The translations under genes and the position numbers were made by a program. This document shows positions 35,963 through 45,195 of a stretch of 64,000 nt of DNA, in pieces. This DNA comes from Streptomyces roseolilacinus (lineage in GTDB: Bacteria > Actinomycetota > Actinomycetes > Streptomycetales > Streptomycetaceae). The stretch is from contig NZ_BMSV01000006.1 of the NCBI RefSeq assembly GCF_014649335.1, positions 186,001-250,000 on the forward strand. Reading direction: 5' to 3'. The notes under the pieces were generated by a model, which saw only the letters and a program-made list of their open reading frames with translations, made no database searches and was not told the DNA's origin. Numbering within the stretch: the stretch's first letter is position 1; each line of letters begins with the position of its first letter.

Positions 35963-36397
35963 ATGCGCGAGTCGGTTCAGGCCGAGGTCCTGATGAGCTT
36001 CATCGTCTCGGAGGAGCTCTCCTTCAGGATCCCGGTCGAGCTCGGGTACGAGACCAGGGACCCCTTCGCGGTCCGGATGACGTTCCACCTGCCCGGTGAC
36101 GCGCCGGTGACCTGGACCTTCGGGCGTGAGCTGCTCGTCGACGGGATCAACGGCGCCACCGGTGACGGGGATGTGCGGATCGAGCCGTCCGAGGCCGAGG
36201 AGCTCTCCGACGTCCACATCCGGCTGCGCGTCGGCGTCGATCAGGCGCTGTTCCGGGCCAGCGCGCCGCCTCTCGTCGCCTTCCTCGACCGCACCGACAA
36301 ACTGGTGCCCCTGGGCCAGGAGTGCTCGCTCGGGGACTTCGACGAGGGTCTGGACGAGGTGCTCGGCCGCATCCTCGCCGACGAGAACGCCGGATGA
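35963..36397 (+). CDS. ssgA: SsgA, sporulation-specific cell division activator
   Basis: A 144-residue SALP-family protein, unique to sporulating actinomycetes. Start RESVQAEVLMSFIVSEELSF, followed by HLPGDAPVTWTFGRELLVDG and FLDRTDKLVPLGQE, all hallmark segments. SsgA promotes septum formation and branching by helping place SsgB and FtsZ. The ATG at 35963 is used; a GTG codon directly before it is in frame. It follows ssgR by 138 bases, and transcription should depend on SsgR. Confidence 0.93.
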   Translation: MRESVQAEVLMSFIVSEELSFRIPVELGYETRDPFAVRMTFHLPGDAPVTWTFGRELLVDGINGATGDGDVRIEPSEAEELSDVHIRLRVGVDQALFRASAPPLVAFLDRTDKLVPLGQECSLGDFDEGLDEVLGRILADENAG

Positions 36398-36426
36398 GGA
36401 GACGTCAGCGGTGCGGTGGAACGAGC

Positions 36427-36461
36427 GGGCCCGGCTCCCCGGGGGAGGGGAGGCCGGGCCC
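36427..36461. terminator. Bidirectional terminator between ssgA and the YibE/F gene
   Basis: GGGCCCGGC (36427-36435) and GCCGGGCCC (36453-36461), with a C-run/G-run (TCCCC/GGGGGA) in the loop that can extend the stem. It lies between convergent genes. Confidence 0.65.
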
Positions 36462-36512
36462 GGACGGGTGAGCGGCCGTCCGTCGCGTCCTGCCGACGGC
36501 GGCCGTCCGCCG

Positions 36513-37877
36513 CTACTTCTTGCGGCGGCGCCCCCGGCCCCCACGCGCCGGGGCCGACGCCGTCGAGGGCCGGTCCGCCGAGACGACCAGCGCCGCCAGA
36601 CCCGTCGTCACCGGCACCGACGCCACCAGCCCGATCGAGCCGACCAGCGTACGGACGATCTCCTGGGCCACCAGTTCGCTGTTGGCCACCGTCCCCACGC
36701 TGCTCTGCGCGATCGAGAACAGCAGCAGCAAGGGCAGCGCCGCGCCCGCGTACGCCAGCACCAGGGTGTTCACCACCGAGGCGATGTGGTCCCGCCCGAT
36801 CCGGATGCCCGCCCGGTACAGCGCGCGCGGCCCCATCGTCGGATCCGCCTGGTGCAGCTCCCACACGGCCGACGTCTGGGTGACCGTCACGTCGTCGAGC
36901 ACACCGAGCGAACCGATGATGACGCCGGCGAGCAGCAGGCCGGACATGTCGATGGCCGGGTACAGCCCGTGGATCAGGCCCGTGTAGTCGTCGGTGTTGC
37001 CGCTCAGCCGCGCCCAGCCGATGAACAGCGAGCCGAGCAGGCCGATGATCAGCAGTGAGATCAGGGTGCCGAGTACCGCGACCGACGTGCGGGCGCTCAG
37101 CCCGTGGCTCAGGTACAGCGCGATGAGCATGATCGCGCTCGACCCGACCACCGCCACGACCAGCGGGTTCGACCCCTGGAGGATCGCCGGCAGGATGAAG
37201 AAGGTCAGGAAGACGAAACTGGTGCCGAGCGCGATCAGCGCCATCATGCCGCGCAGCCGGCCCACCGCCACCACCGCCAGGGCGAAGACCACCGACAGCA
37301 GCAGCAGCGGGAACTTCCGGTCGACGTCCGTCACCGAGTACTGGAGGTCCTCCGGGGCGTCCGGCGCGTACGCCACGACCACGCCCTGGCCCTGCTCCAA
37401 CTGCCGCGGCGCGTCCGGCTGGACGATCTCGGTGAACCGCCGCCCCTTGTTCTGACCGCTGGTCACCTCGATGGTCGCGCGCTTGCACTGCCCCTGCTGG
37501 GCGTTGACCGCCTCCCGTCCCTGCGGCGTGCTGGTGTCACCGGTGGGCGGGACCTGGGCGGCGTTCACGTCCTTGCAGTCGACCTGCTCGACGCGGACGA
37601 CCTGGCCCGTCTCGGTCTGCCGGTCGAAGCCGACGCCGGTGCGTTCGTGCGCCGGGGCGCCGCCCGGCCACAGCACCGCGAGGCCGACGAGTACCGCCGT
37701 GGCGAAGGGGATCAGCACTGCGGCGATGACCTTGCGCAGATGCTTGGAGACGGGCGCGGCCGGCCCGTGGGCATGTGCGTGGACATGAGCGAGCGCTTCG
37801 GGGTCCGGGTGGTGCCCGGGACCGTGCTGGGGGCCGTGTCCCGACCCGTTTTCCGGGTGCTGATGCGAGGAAGTCAC
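36513..37877 (-). CDS. YibE/F family membrane protein
   Basis: A 454-residue protein. A His-rich cytoplasmic start (residues 5-40, many HxH) is followed by one helix (VIAAVLIPFATAVLVGLAVLW), an outer domain (about 75-190) and seven or more helices (from KFPLLLLSVVFALAVVAVG onward) with the segment GVLDDVTVTQTSAVWELHQADP, diagnostic of YibE/F. The family is suspected to be a transporter but no substrate is established. The His-rich tail may bind metal. It ends with a basic GRGRRRKK tail. It is divergent from the thiC leader. Confidence 0.85.
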   Translation of the reverse strand: MTSSHQHPENGSGHGPQHGPGHHPDPEALAHVHAHAHGPAAPVSKHLRKVIAAVLIPFATAVLVGLAVLWPGGAPAHERTGVGFDRQTETGQVVRVEQVDCKDVNAAQVPPTGDTSTPQGREAVNAQQGQCKRATIEVTSGQNKGRRFTEIVQPDAPRQLEQGQGVVVAYAPDAPEDLQYSVTDVDRKFPLLLLSVVFALAVVAVGRLRGMMALIALGTSFVFLTFFILPAILQGSNPLVVAVVGSSAIMLIALYLSHGLSARTSVAVLGTLISLLIIGLLGSLFIGWARLSGNTDDYTGLIHGLYPAIDMSGLLLAGVIIGSLGVLDDVTVTQTSAVWELHQADPTMGPRALYRAGIRIGRDHIASVVNTLVLAYAGAALPLLLLFSIAQSSVGTVANSELVAQEIVRTLVGSIGLVASVPVTTGLAALVVSADRPSTASAPARGGRGRRRKK

Positions 37878-37934
37878 CGACCGATCATCGCAAGAACGAC
37901 AGGGGCCCTCTGTTCAGCGTGGCCGGAAGGACGC

Positions 37935-37940
37935 TAGCGT
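37935..37940 (+). promoter_or_regulatory. Candidate thiC -10 element
   Basis: TAGCGT fits the streptomycete -10 pattern and would start transcription about 37947, just before the riboswitch. No convincing -35 was seen. Confidence 0.35.
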
Positions 37941-37956
37941 GGTGGCACCTTTGCAC

Positions 37957-38094
37957 ACGCGGGAGCTCGGAGCACCGGGCTGAGAGGGCGCTGACCTCCG
38001 TCCCCGCGATGTTTCATGTGAAACATCGCCGACGGAAGCCGCTGCGTCGACCGCCGAACCTGTTACCGGGTAATGCCGGCGTAGGGAGTAGGTC
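37957..38094 (+). promoter_or_regulatory. TPP riboswitch (THI element) of thiC
   Basis: The conserved core elements are present: CTGAGA (37979-37984) and, further on, GAACCTG (38056-38062) followed by TAATGCCGGCGTAGGGA (38071-38087). Thiamine diphosphate binding would block expression of thiC; GGGAG close to the start codon could be the masked SD. The arm between the two cores is extended by a hairpin (38006-38029) whose sequence is nearly a parS. The 5' boundary is approximate. Confidence 0.9.
38010..38025. other. parS-like variant inside the thiC riboswitch
   Basis: TGTTTCATGTGAAACA differs from parS by one base (T for C at the seventh core position). With flanking bases it forms an 11-bp hairpin arm of the riboswitch. 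Confidence 0.5.
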
Positions 38095-38097
38095 AGG

Positions 38098-39876
38098 ATG
38101 ACCGTTCAGGACGCACGCACGCCTGCCTCCAGCACCGAGGAGAGCGGGAAGTCCATCGGCTGGCACAAGGGATACGTCGAGGGCTCGCGCCCCGACATCC
38201 GGGTGCCGGTCCGGAAGGTGCATCTCACCAACGGCAAGGACGTCACCCTGTACGACACGTCCGGGCCGTACACCGACCCGAACGTCGAGACCGACGTACG
38301 CCGCGGACTCCCGGCCCTCCGGGAGAACTGGATCATCGCGCGCGGCGACACCGAGGAGTACACCGGCCGCCCCGTCCGCCCGGAGGACGACGGCATCAAG
38401 CACACCTCGCCGCGCGGGGGGCTGCGCAACCTCGACGCCGTCTTCCCCGGACGCCCGCGCCTGCCGCGGCGCGGCCGGGACGGGCAGGCGGTGACGCAGC
38501 TCGCGTACGCCCGCCGGGGCGAGGTCACGCCGGAGATGGAGTACGTCGCGGTCCGCGAGAACGTGTCACCGGAGGTCGTGCGGGAGGAGATCGCGGCGGG
38601 CCGGGCCGTACTGCCCGCCAACGTCAACCACCCGGAGATCGAGCCGATGATCATCGGCAAGCGGTTCCTGGTGAAGGTCAACGCGAACATCGGCAACTCC
38701 GCGGTCACCTCCTCCATCGAGGAGGAGGTGGAGAAGATGACCTGGGCGACCCGCTGGGGTGCCGACACGGTCATGGACCTCTCCACGGGCCGCAACATCC
38801 ACACCACCCGCGAGTGGGTGCTGCGCAACTCCCCCGTGCCGATCGGCACCGTGCCGCTCTACCAGGCGCTGGAGAAGGTCGACGGCAAGGCCGAGGAGCT
38901 GACCTGGGAGATCTACAAGGACACCGTCATCGAGCAGGCCGAGCAGGGCGTCGACTACATGACCGTCCACGCGGGCGTGCTGCTGCGGTACGTGCCCCTG
39001 ACGGCCCGCCGCAAGACCGGCATCGTCTCGCGCGGCGGCTCGATCATGGCCGCGTGGTGCCTGGCGCACCACAAGGAGTCCTTCCTGTACGAGAACTTCG
39101 AGGAGCTCTGCGAGATCCTCGCCGCGTACGACGTGACGTTCTCGCTCGGTGACGGCCTGCGGCCCGGTTCGATCGCCGACGCCAACGACGAGGCGCAGTT
39201 CGCGGAGCTGCGCACGCTGGGCGAGCTCAACCGGATCGCCAAGGCGCACGACGTGCAGACGATGATCGAAGGCCCGGGCCACGTCCCGATGCACAAGATC
39301 AAGGAGAACATCGACCTCCAGCAGGAGATCTGCGAGGAGGCGCCGTTCTACACGCTCGGCCCGCTGACCACGGACGTGGCACCGGCGTACGACCACATCA
39401 CCTCCGGCATCGGCGCGGCGATGATCGCCTGGTGGGGCACCGCGATGCTCTGCTACGTCACGCCCAAGGAGCACCTGGGCCTGCCGAACCGCGACGACGT
39501 GAAGACCGGTGTCATCACGTACAAGATCGCGGCGCACGCGGCGGACCTGGCCAAGGGCCACCCGGGTGCGCAGGAGTGGGACGACGCGCTGTCGGACGCG
39601 CGGTTCGAGTTCCGCTGGGAGGACCAGTTCAACCTGGCCCTCGACCCGGACACGGCGCGCGAGTTCCACGACGAGACGCTGCCGGCGGAGCCCGCCAAGA
39701 CCGCGCACTTCTGCTCGATGTGCGGGCCGAAGTTCTGCTCGATGAAGATCTCCCAGGACATCCGGCGGGAGCACGGCGGCGATCTCCGGCAGGAGGAGAT
39801 CCAGGCCGGGATGGAGGAGAAGTCCAAGGAGTTCGCCGCCGCGGGCAACCGCGTCTACCTGCCGCTGGCGGACTGA
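38098..39876 (+). CDS. thiC: Phosphomethylpyrimidine synthase ThiC
   Basis: A 592-residue radical SAM enzyme that rearranges aminoimidazole ribotide to hydroxymethylpyrimidine phosphate for thiamine. It contains the ThiC-specific N terminus (VYDTSGPYTDP-like; here LYDTSGPYTDP), NANIGNSAVTSSIEEEVEKM, ERARAEQ-like GVDYMTVHAGVLLRY, IEGPGHVPMH and the C-terminal [4Fe-4S] motif CSMCGPKFC (Cys 539, 542, 547). It is controlled by the TPP riboswitch directly upstream and ends in a strong terminator, so it is probably monocistronic. Confidence 0.97.
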   Translation: MTVQDARTPASSTEESGKSIGWHKGYVEGSRPDIRVPVRKVHLTNGKDVTLYDTSGPYTDPNVETDVRRGLPALRENWIIARGDTEEYTGRPVRPEDDGIKHTSPRGGLRNLDAVFPGRPRLPRRGRDGQAVTQLAYARRGEVTPEMEYVAVRENVSPEVVREEIAAGRAVLPANVNHPEIEPMIIGKRFLVKVNANIGNSAVTSSIEEEVEKMTWATRWGADTVMDLSTGRNIHTTREWVLRNSPVPIGTVPLYQALEKVDGKAEELTWEIYKDTVIEQAEQGVDYMTVHAGVLLRYVPLTARRKTGIVSRGGSIMAAWCLAHHKESFLYENFEELCEILAAYDVTFSLGDGLRPGSIADANDEAQFAELRTLGELNRIAKAHDVQTMIEGPGHVPMHKIKENIDLQQEICEEAPFYTLGPLTTDVAPAYDHITSGIGAAMIAWWGTAMLCYVTPKEHLGLPNRDDVKTGVITYKIAAHAADLAKGHPGAQEWDDALSDARFEFRWEDQFNLALDPDTAREFHDETLPAEPAKTAHFCSMCGPKFCSMKISQDIRREHGGDLRQEEIQAGMEEKSKEFAAAGNRVYLPLAD

Positions 39877-39900
39877 CCGGGGAGCCCGCCGATCCGGTCG

Positions 39901-39951
39901 CCGGCCGCTCCGGCCCGCGGCTCCCCGGGAGCCGCGGGCCGGAGCGGCCGG
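39901..39951. terminator. Very long terminator hairpin after thiC
   Basis: Two 25-base perfect inverted arms (39901-39925 and 39927-39951) with a single base between them. It abuts the stop codon of the convergent gene at 39952, so it probably serves both strands. Confidence 0.85.
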
Positions 39952-40713
39952 TCATTCCGTGCCGGGCTCCGGCCGGGCGAGGCCGGGGCCGGTGAGGTCG
40001 GCGCCCGGCGGCCGGGGGCGCGGTGACGGGGGGAGCGAGCGCGGTGGCTCGGGGGCGGATGCGGACGCGCCGCCCGGTTCGGCCAGCGCTTCACGCAGGA
40101 AGGGCAGGATGCCGCGTTCCAGCAGGGCGCGGCGCCAGGCCTCCCGCGCGCGGGAGACCTCGTCGGGCGGGTCCCCGCCAGGTCCCCGCGGCCCGGGCGT
40201 CTCCACGGGGCGGTTGCGCAGGGCGGTGACCAGCAGCCCGGCGGCCGCCACCAGGAGGCCGACGGCGGCGACGGCGGCGAAGAACCAGCCGGCGGTGAGC
40301 AGCGGGTCGGTGACGTCCGGCGGCGGGTCGAGCATCTTCAGCACGTACCCCGTGAGCAGGAGGACGAGCGCCGCGGTGCCGGCCAGGACCGGCGTCAGGA
40401 CGGTGACGACGACGCCCAGCCCGGCGCCGGGCGTGGTCTCGTCGCCGGGGCCGCCGAGGACGGAGGCCATCACGGACGCCCCCGGGGGTCTGCGCCGCTC
40501 CTCCCGCACGCGCACGAAGTGCTCGTACTCGGTCGCGGCGGCCGCGCTGATCAGGGCCGCGGCGCCGAGGGCCATGGTGCGGAGCTGGTGGGTGTCGAGC
40601 CGACGGCCGACGGCCACCAGGTCCGGTCGGTCGTGCACGGTGCGCAGCGCCTCGTCGAGGAGGCGCTCGTAGTCGGCGCGGTCCTCGGGCAGCAGGTGCG
40701 GAGCCCTCTTCAT
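39952..40713 (-). CDS. Hypothetical membrane protein
   Basis: A 253-residue protein I do not recognise. Residues 1-75 are charged and helical (LLPEDRADYERLLDEALRTV), with a hydrophobic stretch LRTMALGAAALISAAAATEYEH. Two strong membrane helices follow (VVVTVLTPVLAGTAALVLLLTGYVL and WFFAAVAAVGLLVAAAGLLVTAL), then a cytoplasmic Pro/Arg-rich tail with REAWRRALLERGILPFLREAL. The TAAALISA region followed by EYEHFVRVREERR may be coiled coil. ATG 40713 has GGGGGA upstream. It is downstream of the metallophosphoesterase gene in the same direction (128 bases apart). Confidence 0.75.
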   Translation of the reverse strand: MKRAPHLLPEDRADYERLLDEALRTVHDRPDLVAVGRRLDTHQLRTMALGAAALISAAAATEYEHFVRVREERRRPPGASVMASVLGGPGDETTPGAGLGVVVTVLTPVLAGTAALVLLLTGYVLKMLDPPPDVTDPLLTAGWFFAAVAAVGLLVAAAGLLVTALRNRPVETPGPRGPGGDPPDEVSRAREAWRRALLERGILPFLREALAEPGGASASAPEPPRSLPPSPRPRPPGADLTGPGLARPEPGTE

Positions 40714-40841
40714 GGTGCGTCCCCCGATACTCCCGTGGGGCGTGGAAGCCCGCGGAGAAACGGCAGTTGGGAACGCCGATGGTAGAGCCGGCACACCGAG
40801 GGGTGACAGGGGTTTCCGGAATTCGCCTGTTTCGGATGCGC

Positions 40842-42092
40842 TCAGTGAGGTAGCGGTAGCTGCTGGACGAGCAGCTTCCCGGCCATGGTCACGCCACCGT
40901 CCATGGCGATGGCGAGGCCGTCCGCGTACACGTGGGGGCCTTCGACGACGGGGCCGGTGCTCTCGCCGTCCGCGTCCTCGGTGCCGACCTCGCCCAGCAG
41001 GTACGGAATGGGGCTGTGACCGTGGACGACGCGCCGGCCGCCGTACGTCGCGAGCAGTTCGCGTGCGGCGTTGGCGCCGCCCTCGTCGCGGAACGCGAAC
41101 CGCTTGGTGAACTTGCGGAACAGGTCCCAGCACTCGTCGGCGTCGTTGCGGGTGAGGATCTCGTGGACGGTGTCGTTCACGTCCTCGATCGTGTCGCCGT
41201 ACTCCAGGTACGCCGTGGTGTCGGAGTGCAGCAGCAGGTGGTCGTCCTGCTCGACGATCGCGTCGAGGCGGGACATCCACTGGAGGTGGACGTCCTGGAG
41301 GCGGTCCATGTCGCTCTTCTGGCCGCCGTTGAGCAGCCAGGCGGCCTGGAAGGTGGCCGTTCCGGCCCCGGAGTTCACGGGTGTGTCGCCGAACCGCTTC
41401 GCGCCGAGCAGCAGCAGTTCGTGGTTGCCCATCAGGGCCTTGCAGTAGCCGCCCGCGGCCGCCGCCTCCGCGGAGAGCCGCATGACGAGGTCGATGACGC
41501 CGATGCCGTCCGGACCGCGGTCCGTGAAGTCGCCGAGGAACCACAGGCGGGTGTTGCCGGCCGCCCAGCGGCCGTCCGCGTCGACGAGACCCTGCTCGCG
41601 CAGGGCGACCAGGAGTTCGTCGAGGTAGCCGTGGACGTCGCCCACGACGTACAGCGGGCCGGGGCCGGGGCCCTGCCCGACGAGCGGCGCCGCGGAGGCC
41701 GGGTCGGGCGGCGCGGTGACGGAGACCTGGAGCGTGTCACCCCGGTTGATCACCGGCAGGTCGCGCTCGGTCGGCGTGTACCCGTCCGGGTACTCGTCGT
41801 CGGGGAACGCGTTGCCCGGGTGCGGCAGGTGCGCCGCCGGGGGCTGGGACGCCGGCACCGGGGGGAGCGGGGGCTGCGCCTGGTGCGGGTGCGCCTGCTG
41901 GGGGACGCGCGGCTCGGATGCCTGCGGCGGCTGCTGCGGCTGTGCCGGATGCCGCGGAGCGGGCTGCCGGGGCTGCTGCGGCTGCGGATGTTCGGAATGA
42001 CCCTGTACGGGCACCTGGGCGTACGGCGGTACGCGGAAGTCACGCAACGTCGCCGTCCGCACCACGGGTCCCTGACCGGCCCCCTGAGTCAT
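40842..42092 (-). CDS. Metallophosphoesterase (PPP-like phosphatase) with Pro/Gln-rich N terminus
   Basis: 416 residues. The first 110 are Pro/Gln/His-rich and probably disordered. The catalytic domain carries the phosphoesterase metal motifs GDVHGYLDE (about residue 148), GDFTDRGPDGIGV, GNHELLLLG and, later, HGHSPIPYL, as in PPP Ser/Thr phosphatases and bis(5'-nucleosyl) tetraphosphatases. The target is unknown. ATG 42092 has GGAGGGG upstream; a GTG five codons earlier is less likely. Conserved in Streptomyces near thiC. Confidence 0.85.
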   Translation of the reverse strand: MTQGAGQGPVVRTATLRDFRVPPYAQVPVQGHSEHPQPQQPRQPAPRHPAQPQQPPQASEPRVPQQAHPHQAQPPLPPVPASQPPAAHLPHPGNAFPDDEYPDGYTPTERDLPVINRGDTLQVSVTAPPDPASAAPLVGQGPGPGPLYVVGDVHGYLDELLVALREQGLVDADGRWAAGNTRLWFLGDFTDRGPDGIGVIDLVMRLSAEAAAAGGYCKALMGNHELLLLGAKRFGDTPVNSGAGTATFQAAWLLNGGQKSDMDRLQDVHLQWMSRLDAIVEQDDHLLLHSDTTAYLEYGDTIEDVNDTVHEILTRNDADECWDLFRKFTKRFAFRDEGGANAARELLATYGGRRVVHGHSPIPYLLGEVGTEDADGESTGPVVEGPHVYADGLAIAMDGGVTMAGKLLVQQLPLPH

Positions 42093-42366
42093 CGACCCCT
42101 CCACCACCGTCGCGACGCCCTCACATCGCGGACCGGCCTGGTCGGGGCGGCCCGCGCTGTCGTGCGCCCATCATAGGAATGAGGCTTGTGCTGTGTGACG
42201 CACCAGGGGTGGTGAATCAGGGAGCACGCCCGGTTCGCCGGAGGTTTCGCCCCAATTGTGAAGGTCTGGACCGGGGAAAGCCGGCTTCCCGTCAGGGCGT
42301 TGCCGGGATTCCGCCGGCCCCTCGTGGGTTTCTGCCCGGTTCTGTCCGGGACCGGCCGGAGGTGTC

Positions 42367-43482
42367 CTACTCCTGGCGCGGTTGGCGTGGCGGACTGACC
42401 GTCGTGCGCGGCGGCCTGCGCTGCGACGACGTCCGGACGATGAGTTCCGTCGGTATGACCTGTCCGACCGGCCGGTCGTGTTCGATCCCCTCGATCGCGT
42501 CGATGAGCAACTGGACGACGGCGGTGCCGATGCGGCGCGGCTTGAGCGACAGGGTGGTGATCGGCGGCTCGGTCGTGGCGTACACGGTCGACTCGCTGCA
42601 GCAGACGAGCAGCAGGTCCTCGGGAACGCGCAGCCCGTACCGCCGTGCCGCGGCCAGCAGGTCCGTACCGTTCGGGTCGAACAACCCGTACACGGCGTCC
42701 GGGCGGTCGGGGCGGGCCAGCAGCCGGTCGGCGGCGATGGCGCCGGCGCACGGGTCGTGGGCCGGGTACGCCTCGTACACGGGGTCCTGGCCGACGCGCG
42801 TGCACCAGTCGAGGTACGCGGTGGTGGACAGCCGCGTGTACGTGTCGGTGGTGGTGCCGGTGAGCAGGCCGATCCGGCGGGCGCCGGCCTCGGCGAGGTG
42901 ATCGAGGAGACCGAGGACGGCCGCCTCGTGGTCGTTGTCGACCCAGGCGGTCACCGGGAGCGAGCCGGCGGGGCGGCCGTCCGAGACGACGGGCAGGCCC
43001 TGGCGGACGAGCTCGGTGACGACGGGGTCGTGGTCGGACGGGTCGATCACGACCGTGCCGTCGAGGGCCACGTTCGACCAGATGTCGGCCGGGCTGCGGC
43101 GTGAGGTGGCGGGCAGGATGACGAGGGCGTAGCCGCGGGCGAGCGCGGCGGAGGTGGCCGCTCTGGCCATCTCGGCGAAGTACGCGAACTCGGTGAAGGT
43201 GAAAGGTTCATCCCCGTAGGTCGTCACGGTCAGGCCGATGAGGCCCGACTTGCCGGTACGGAGCGTGCGGGCGGCCGCGGAGGGCCGGTAGCCCAGCCGG
43301 TCGGCCACCTCGCGGACGTGGCGGCGGGTGGCGTCCGGGAGCCGGCCCTTGCCGTTGAGCGCGTCGGAGACAGTCGTGATGGAGACGCCGGCCGCGGCGG
43401 CCACGTCCCGGATGCCCGCGCGCCCCTGCCGGTTCCCCCGGGTCTGTGCCCGGCTCACCTGGTGCTTCCCTGCTGCTGTCAT
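42367..43482 (-). CDS. LacI family transcriptional regulator
   Basis: A 371-residue repressor. The helix-turn-helix GIRDVAAAAGVSITTVSDALNGKGRLPDATRRHV with the hinge GYRPSAAARTLRTG and a periplasmic-binding-like sugar domain are clear. The signature LacI hinge helix (xxLRTGKSGLIGLTV) is intact. ATG 43482 has no SD but TACTAT lies 8 bases upstream on the minus strand, so a leaderless start is possible. The neighbours give no obvious sugar operon. It is divergent from hisC across 396 bases. Confidence 0.9.
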   Translation of the reverse strand: MTAAGKHQVSRAQTRGNRQGRAGIRDVAAAAGVSITTVSDALNGKGRLPDATRRHVREVADRLGYRPSAAARTLRTGKSGLIGLTVTTYGDEPFTFTEFAYFAEMARAATSAALARGYALVILPATSRRSPADIWSNVALDGTVVIDPSDHDPVVTELVRQGLPVVSDGRPAGSLPVTAWVDNDHEAAVLGLLDHLAEAGARRIGLLTGTTTDTYTRLSTTAYLDWCTRVGQDPVYEAYPAHDPCAGAIAADRLLARPDRPDAVYGLFDPNGTDLLAAARRYGLRVPEDLLLVCCSESTVYATTEPPITTLSLKPRRIGTAVVQLLIDAIEGIEHDRPVGQVIPTELIVRTSSQRRPPRTTVSPPRQPRQE

Positions 43483-43878
43483 GGCGTGCCGATAGTAGGG
43501 GGATGGCGGCGGGCTGCGGCGGTCCGGTGATCCGGCGTTGACAGGCACGTTTCTGCAAGGTCGAAAGCGACCAACAGCATTGAAACTCAAGGATGTTGGC
43601 GGGTTTTTCGGCGAGTGGCCGGTTGTCCACGCGCATAGGCCAGGCCGCTGGGCGAGGTGGCGGGAAGCGTGCAACTCACCTCTACGGGGGACGCGCGCTA
43701 CGGCGCGAGCCACCCGCTCGCGCCAGTGCGCCGCGCGCCCCCACGGCGCTGGGGCACAGGATCCGGCCCCTCCTTCGCGGCCTCCCGCGCATTGGCGTCG
43801 TTCGGCCATTCGCAGGGACGCGGAATCCTCATAAGGTGTGCAGTATCCATGGTGCACATACGGTCGAGGAGGACCACA
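43483..43878. other. 396-base lacI-hisC intergenic region
   Basis: Holds candidate regulatory DNA only: the dyad GGTCG-aaag-CGACC (43559-43572), a TTGACA (43538-43543), a single DnaA-box-like TTGTCCACG near 43624, and the hisC promoter candidate at 43809. No credible gene was seen. Confidence 0.5.
43809..43837 (+). promoter_or_regulatory. Candidate hisC promoter
   Basis: TTCGCA (43809-43814), 17-base spacer, TAAGGT (43832-43837). Transcription would begin about 43844, 35 bases before the GTG start. Confidence 0.45.
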
Positions 43879-44964
43879 GTGAGCGAGACAAGCCCCAAGC
43901 TGCGCGCCGTGCTGGACAACATCCCCACCTACAAGCCGGGGAAGCCGGCCACCGCCGCCGAGGGCCGCGTTGCGTACAAGCTGTCCTCCAACGAGAACCC
44001 CTACCCGCCGCTCCCGGGCGTCATGGAGAAGGCGCTGGCCGCGGCGGCGGACCTCAACCGCTACCCGGACCTGGCGTGCACCGCCCTGATGAACGAGCTG
44101 TCCGAGCGCTTCGGGGTGCCGGTGACCCACCTGGCGACCGGCACGGGCTCCGTCGGGATCGCCCAGTCCCTGGTGCAGTCCACGGCCGGCCCCGGCGACG
44201 AGGTGATGTTCGCCTGGCGGTCCTTCGAGGCGTACCCCATCGTCACGCAGATCGCGGGTGCCACGCCGGTCCTGGTCCCCCTCACCGAGGAGGGCGTGCA
44301 CGACCTGGACGCGATGGCCGAGGCGATCACCGAGCGCACGCGCCTGATCTTCGTCTGCAACCCCAACAACCCCACGGGCACGGTGGTGCGCCGGGCGGAG
44401 CTGGAGCGGTTCCTGGACCGGGTGCCGTCGGACATCCTGATCGTCCTCGACGAGGCGTACATCGAGTTCATCCGGGACAAGGAGGTGCCCGACGGCATCG
44501 AGCTCTACCGGGACCGGCCGAACGTCGCGGTGCTGCGCACCTTTTCCAAGGCGTACGGCCTGGCGGGCATGCGGATCGGTTTCGCGATCGCCCACGAGCC
44601 GGTGGCGGCGGCCCTGCGGAAGACGGCCGTGCCGTTCGGCGTCACGCAGATCGCGCAGGACGCGGCGGTGGCCTCGCTGCGCGCCGAGGACGAGCTGCTG
44701 GGCCGGGTCGGCTCGCTGGTGTGCGAGCGCACGCGGGTGGTCGAGGCGCTGGCGGCCCAGGGCTGGCGGCTGCCCGTGACGCAGGCCAACTTCGTGTGGC
44801 TGCCGCTCGGCGAGCTCTCCGGCGAGTTCGCCGCCGCCTGCGAGGCGGCGGGCGTGGTCGTGCGGCCGTTCGCGCCCGACGGGGTCCGGGTCACGATCGG
44901 CGAGGTCGAGGCGAACGACATCTTCCTGCGGACGGCCGAGACGTTCTACAAGGAGAAGTTCTGA
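43879..44964 (+). CDS. hisC: Histidinol-phosphate / aromatic amino acid aminotransferase
   Basis: A 361-residue fold-type I PLP aminotransferase. Key segments: KLSSNENPYPPLPGV (substrate and phosphate contacts), NRYPDLACTAL, CNPNNPTGT, LDEAYIEF and RTFSKAYGLAGMRIG (PLP lysine in SKAYGLAG). It could act in histidine synthesis or as an aromatic-amino-acid aminotransferase (Pat type). Because the gene is outside a his cluster, the second role is quite possible. GTG 43879 has GAGGAGG upstream; an in-frame ATG at 43850 would add ten codons. Confidence 0.85.
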   Translation: MSETSPKLRAVLDNIPTYKPGKPATAAEGRVAYKLSSNENPYPPLPGVMEKALAAAADLNRYPDLACTALMNELSERFGVPVTHLATGTGSVGIAQSLVQSTAGPGDEVMFAWRSFEAYPIVTQIAGATPVLVPLTEEGVHDLDAMAEAITERTRLIFVCNPNNPTGTVVRRAELERFLDRVPSDILIVLDEAYIEFIRDKEVPDGIELYRDRPNVAVLRTFSKAYGLAGMRIGFAIAHEPVAAALRKTAVPFGVTQIAQDAAVASLRAEDELLGRVGSLVCERTRVVEALAAQGWRLPVTQANFVWLPLGELSGEFAAACEAAGVVVRPFAPDGVRVTIGEVEANDIFLRTAETFYKEKF

Positions 44965-45081
44965 CCGGTTCCGACCGTCGCTGACCGGACCCGGCGCCGA
45001 CCGGCGTCCGGGCCGGGGACCGATACCGGTCAGGGCCGGGGGCGCCGGCCCGTACGGCGGGGCCGGCGCGCCGCCCTCCAC

Positions 45082-45131
45082 CCGGAGGCCGCGCGCCGGG
45101 CCCGACGACCCGGTGGACGCCGGGCCTCCGG
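45082..45131 (+). terminator. Probable hisC terminator
   Basis: CCGGAGGCC (45082-45090) pairs with GGCCTCCGG (45123-45131) around a 32-base loop that is itself G/C-rich. It lies 118 bases after the hisC stop. Confidence 0.5.
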
Positions 45132-45195
45132 TGTGGTGTCGGCGGGTGTGGCGAAGGAGACATTCCCGCTCGATACGAGTGGTGGAGAAGGACGG

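Noticed and set aside
43622..43630. TTGTCCACG near the lacI-hisC gap
   Set aside because: Last base differs from the DnaA box and it stands alone.
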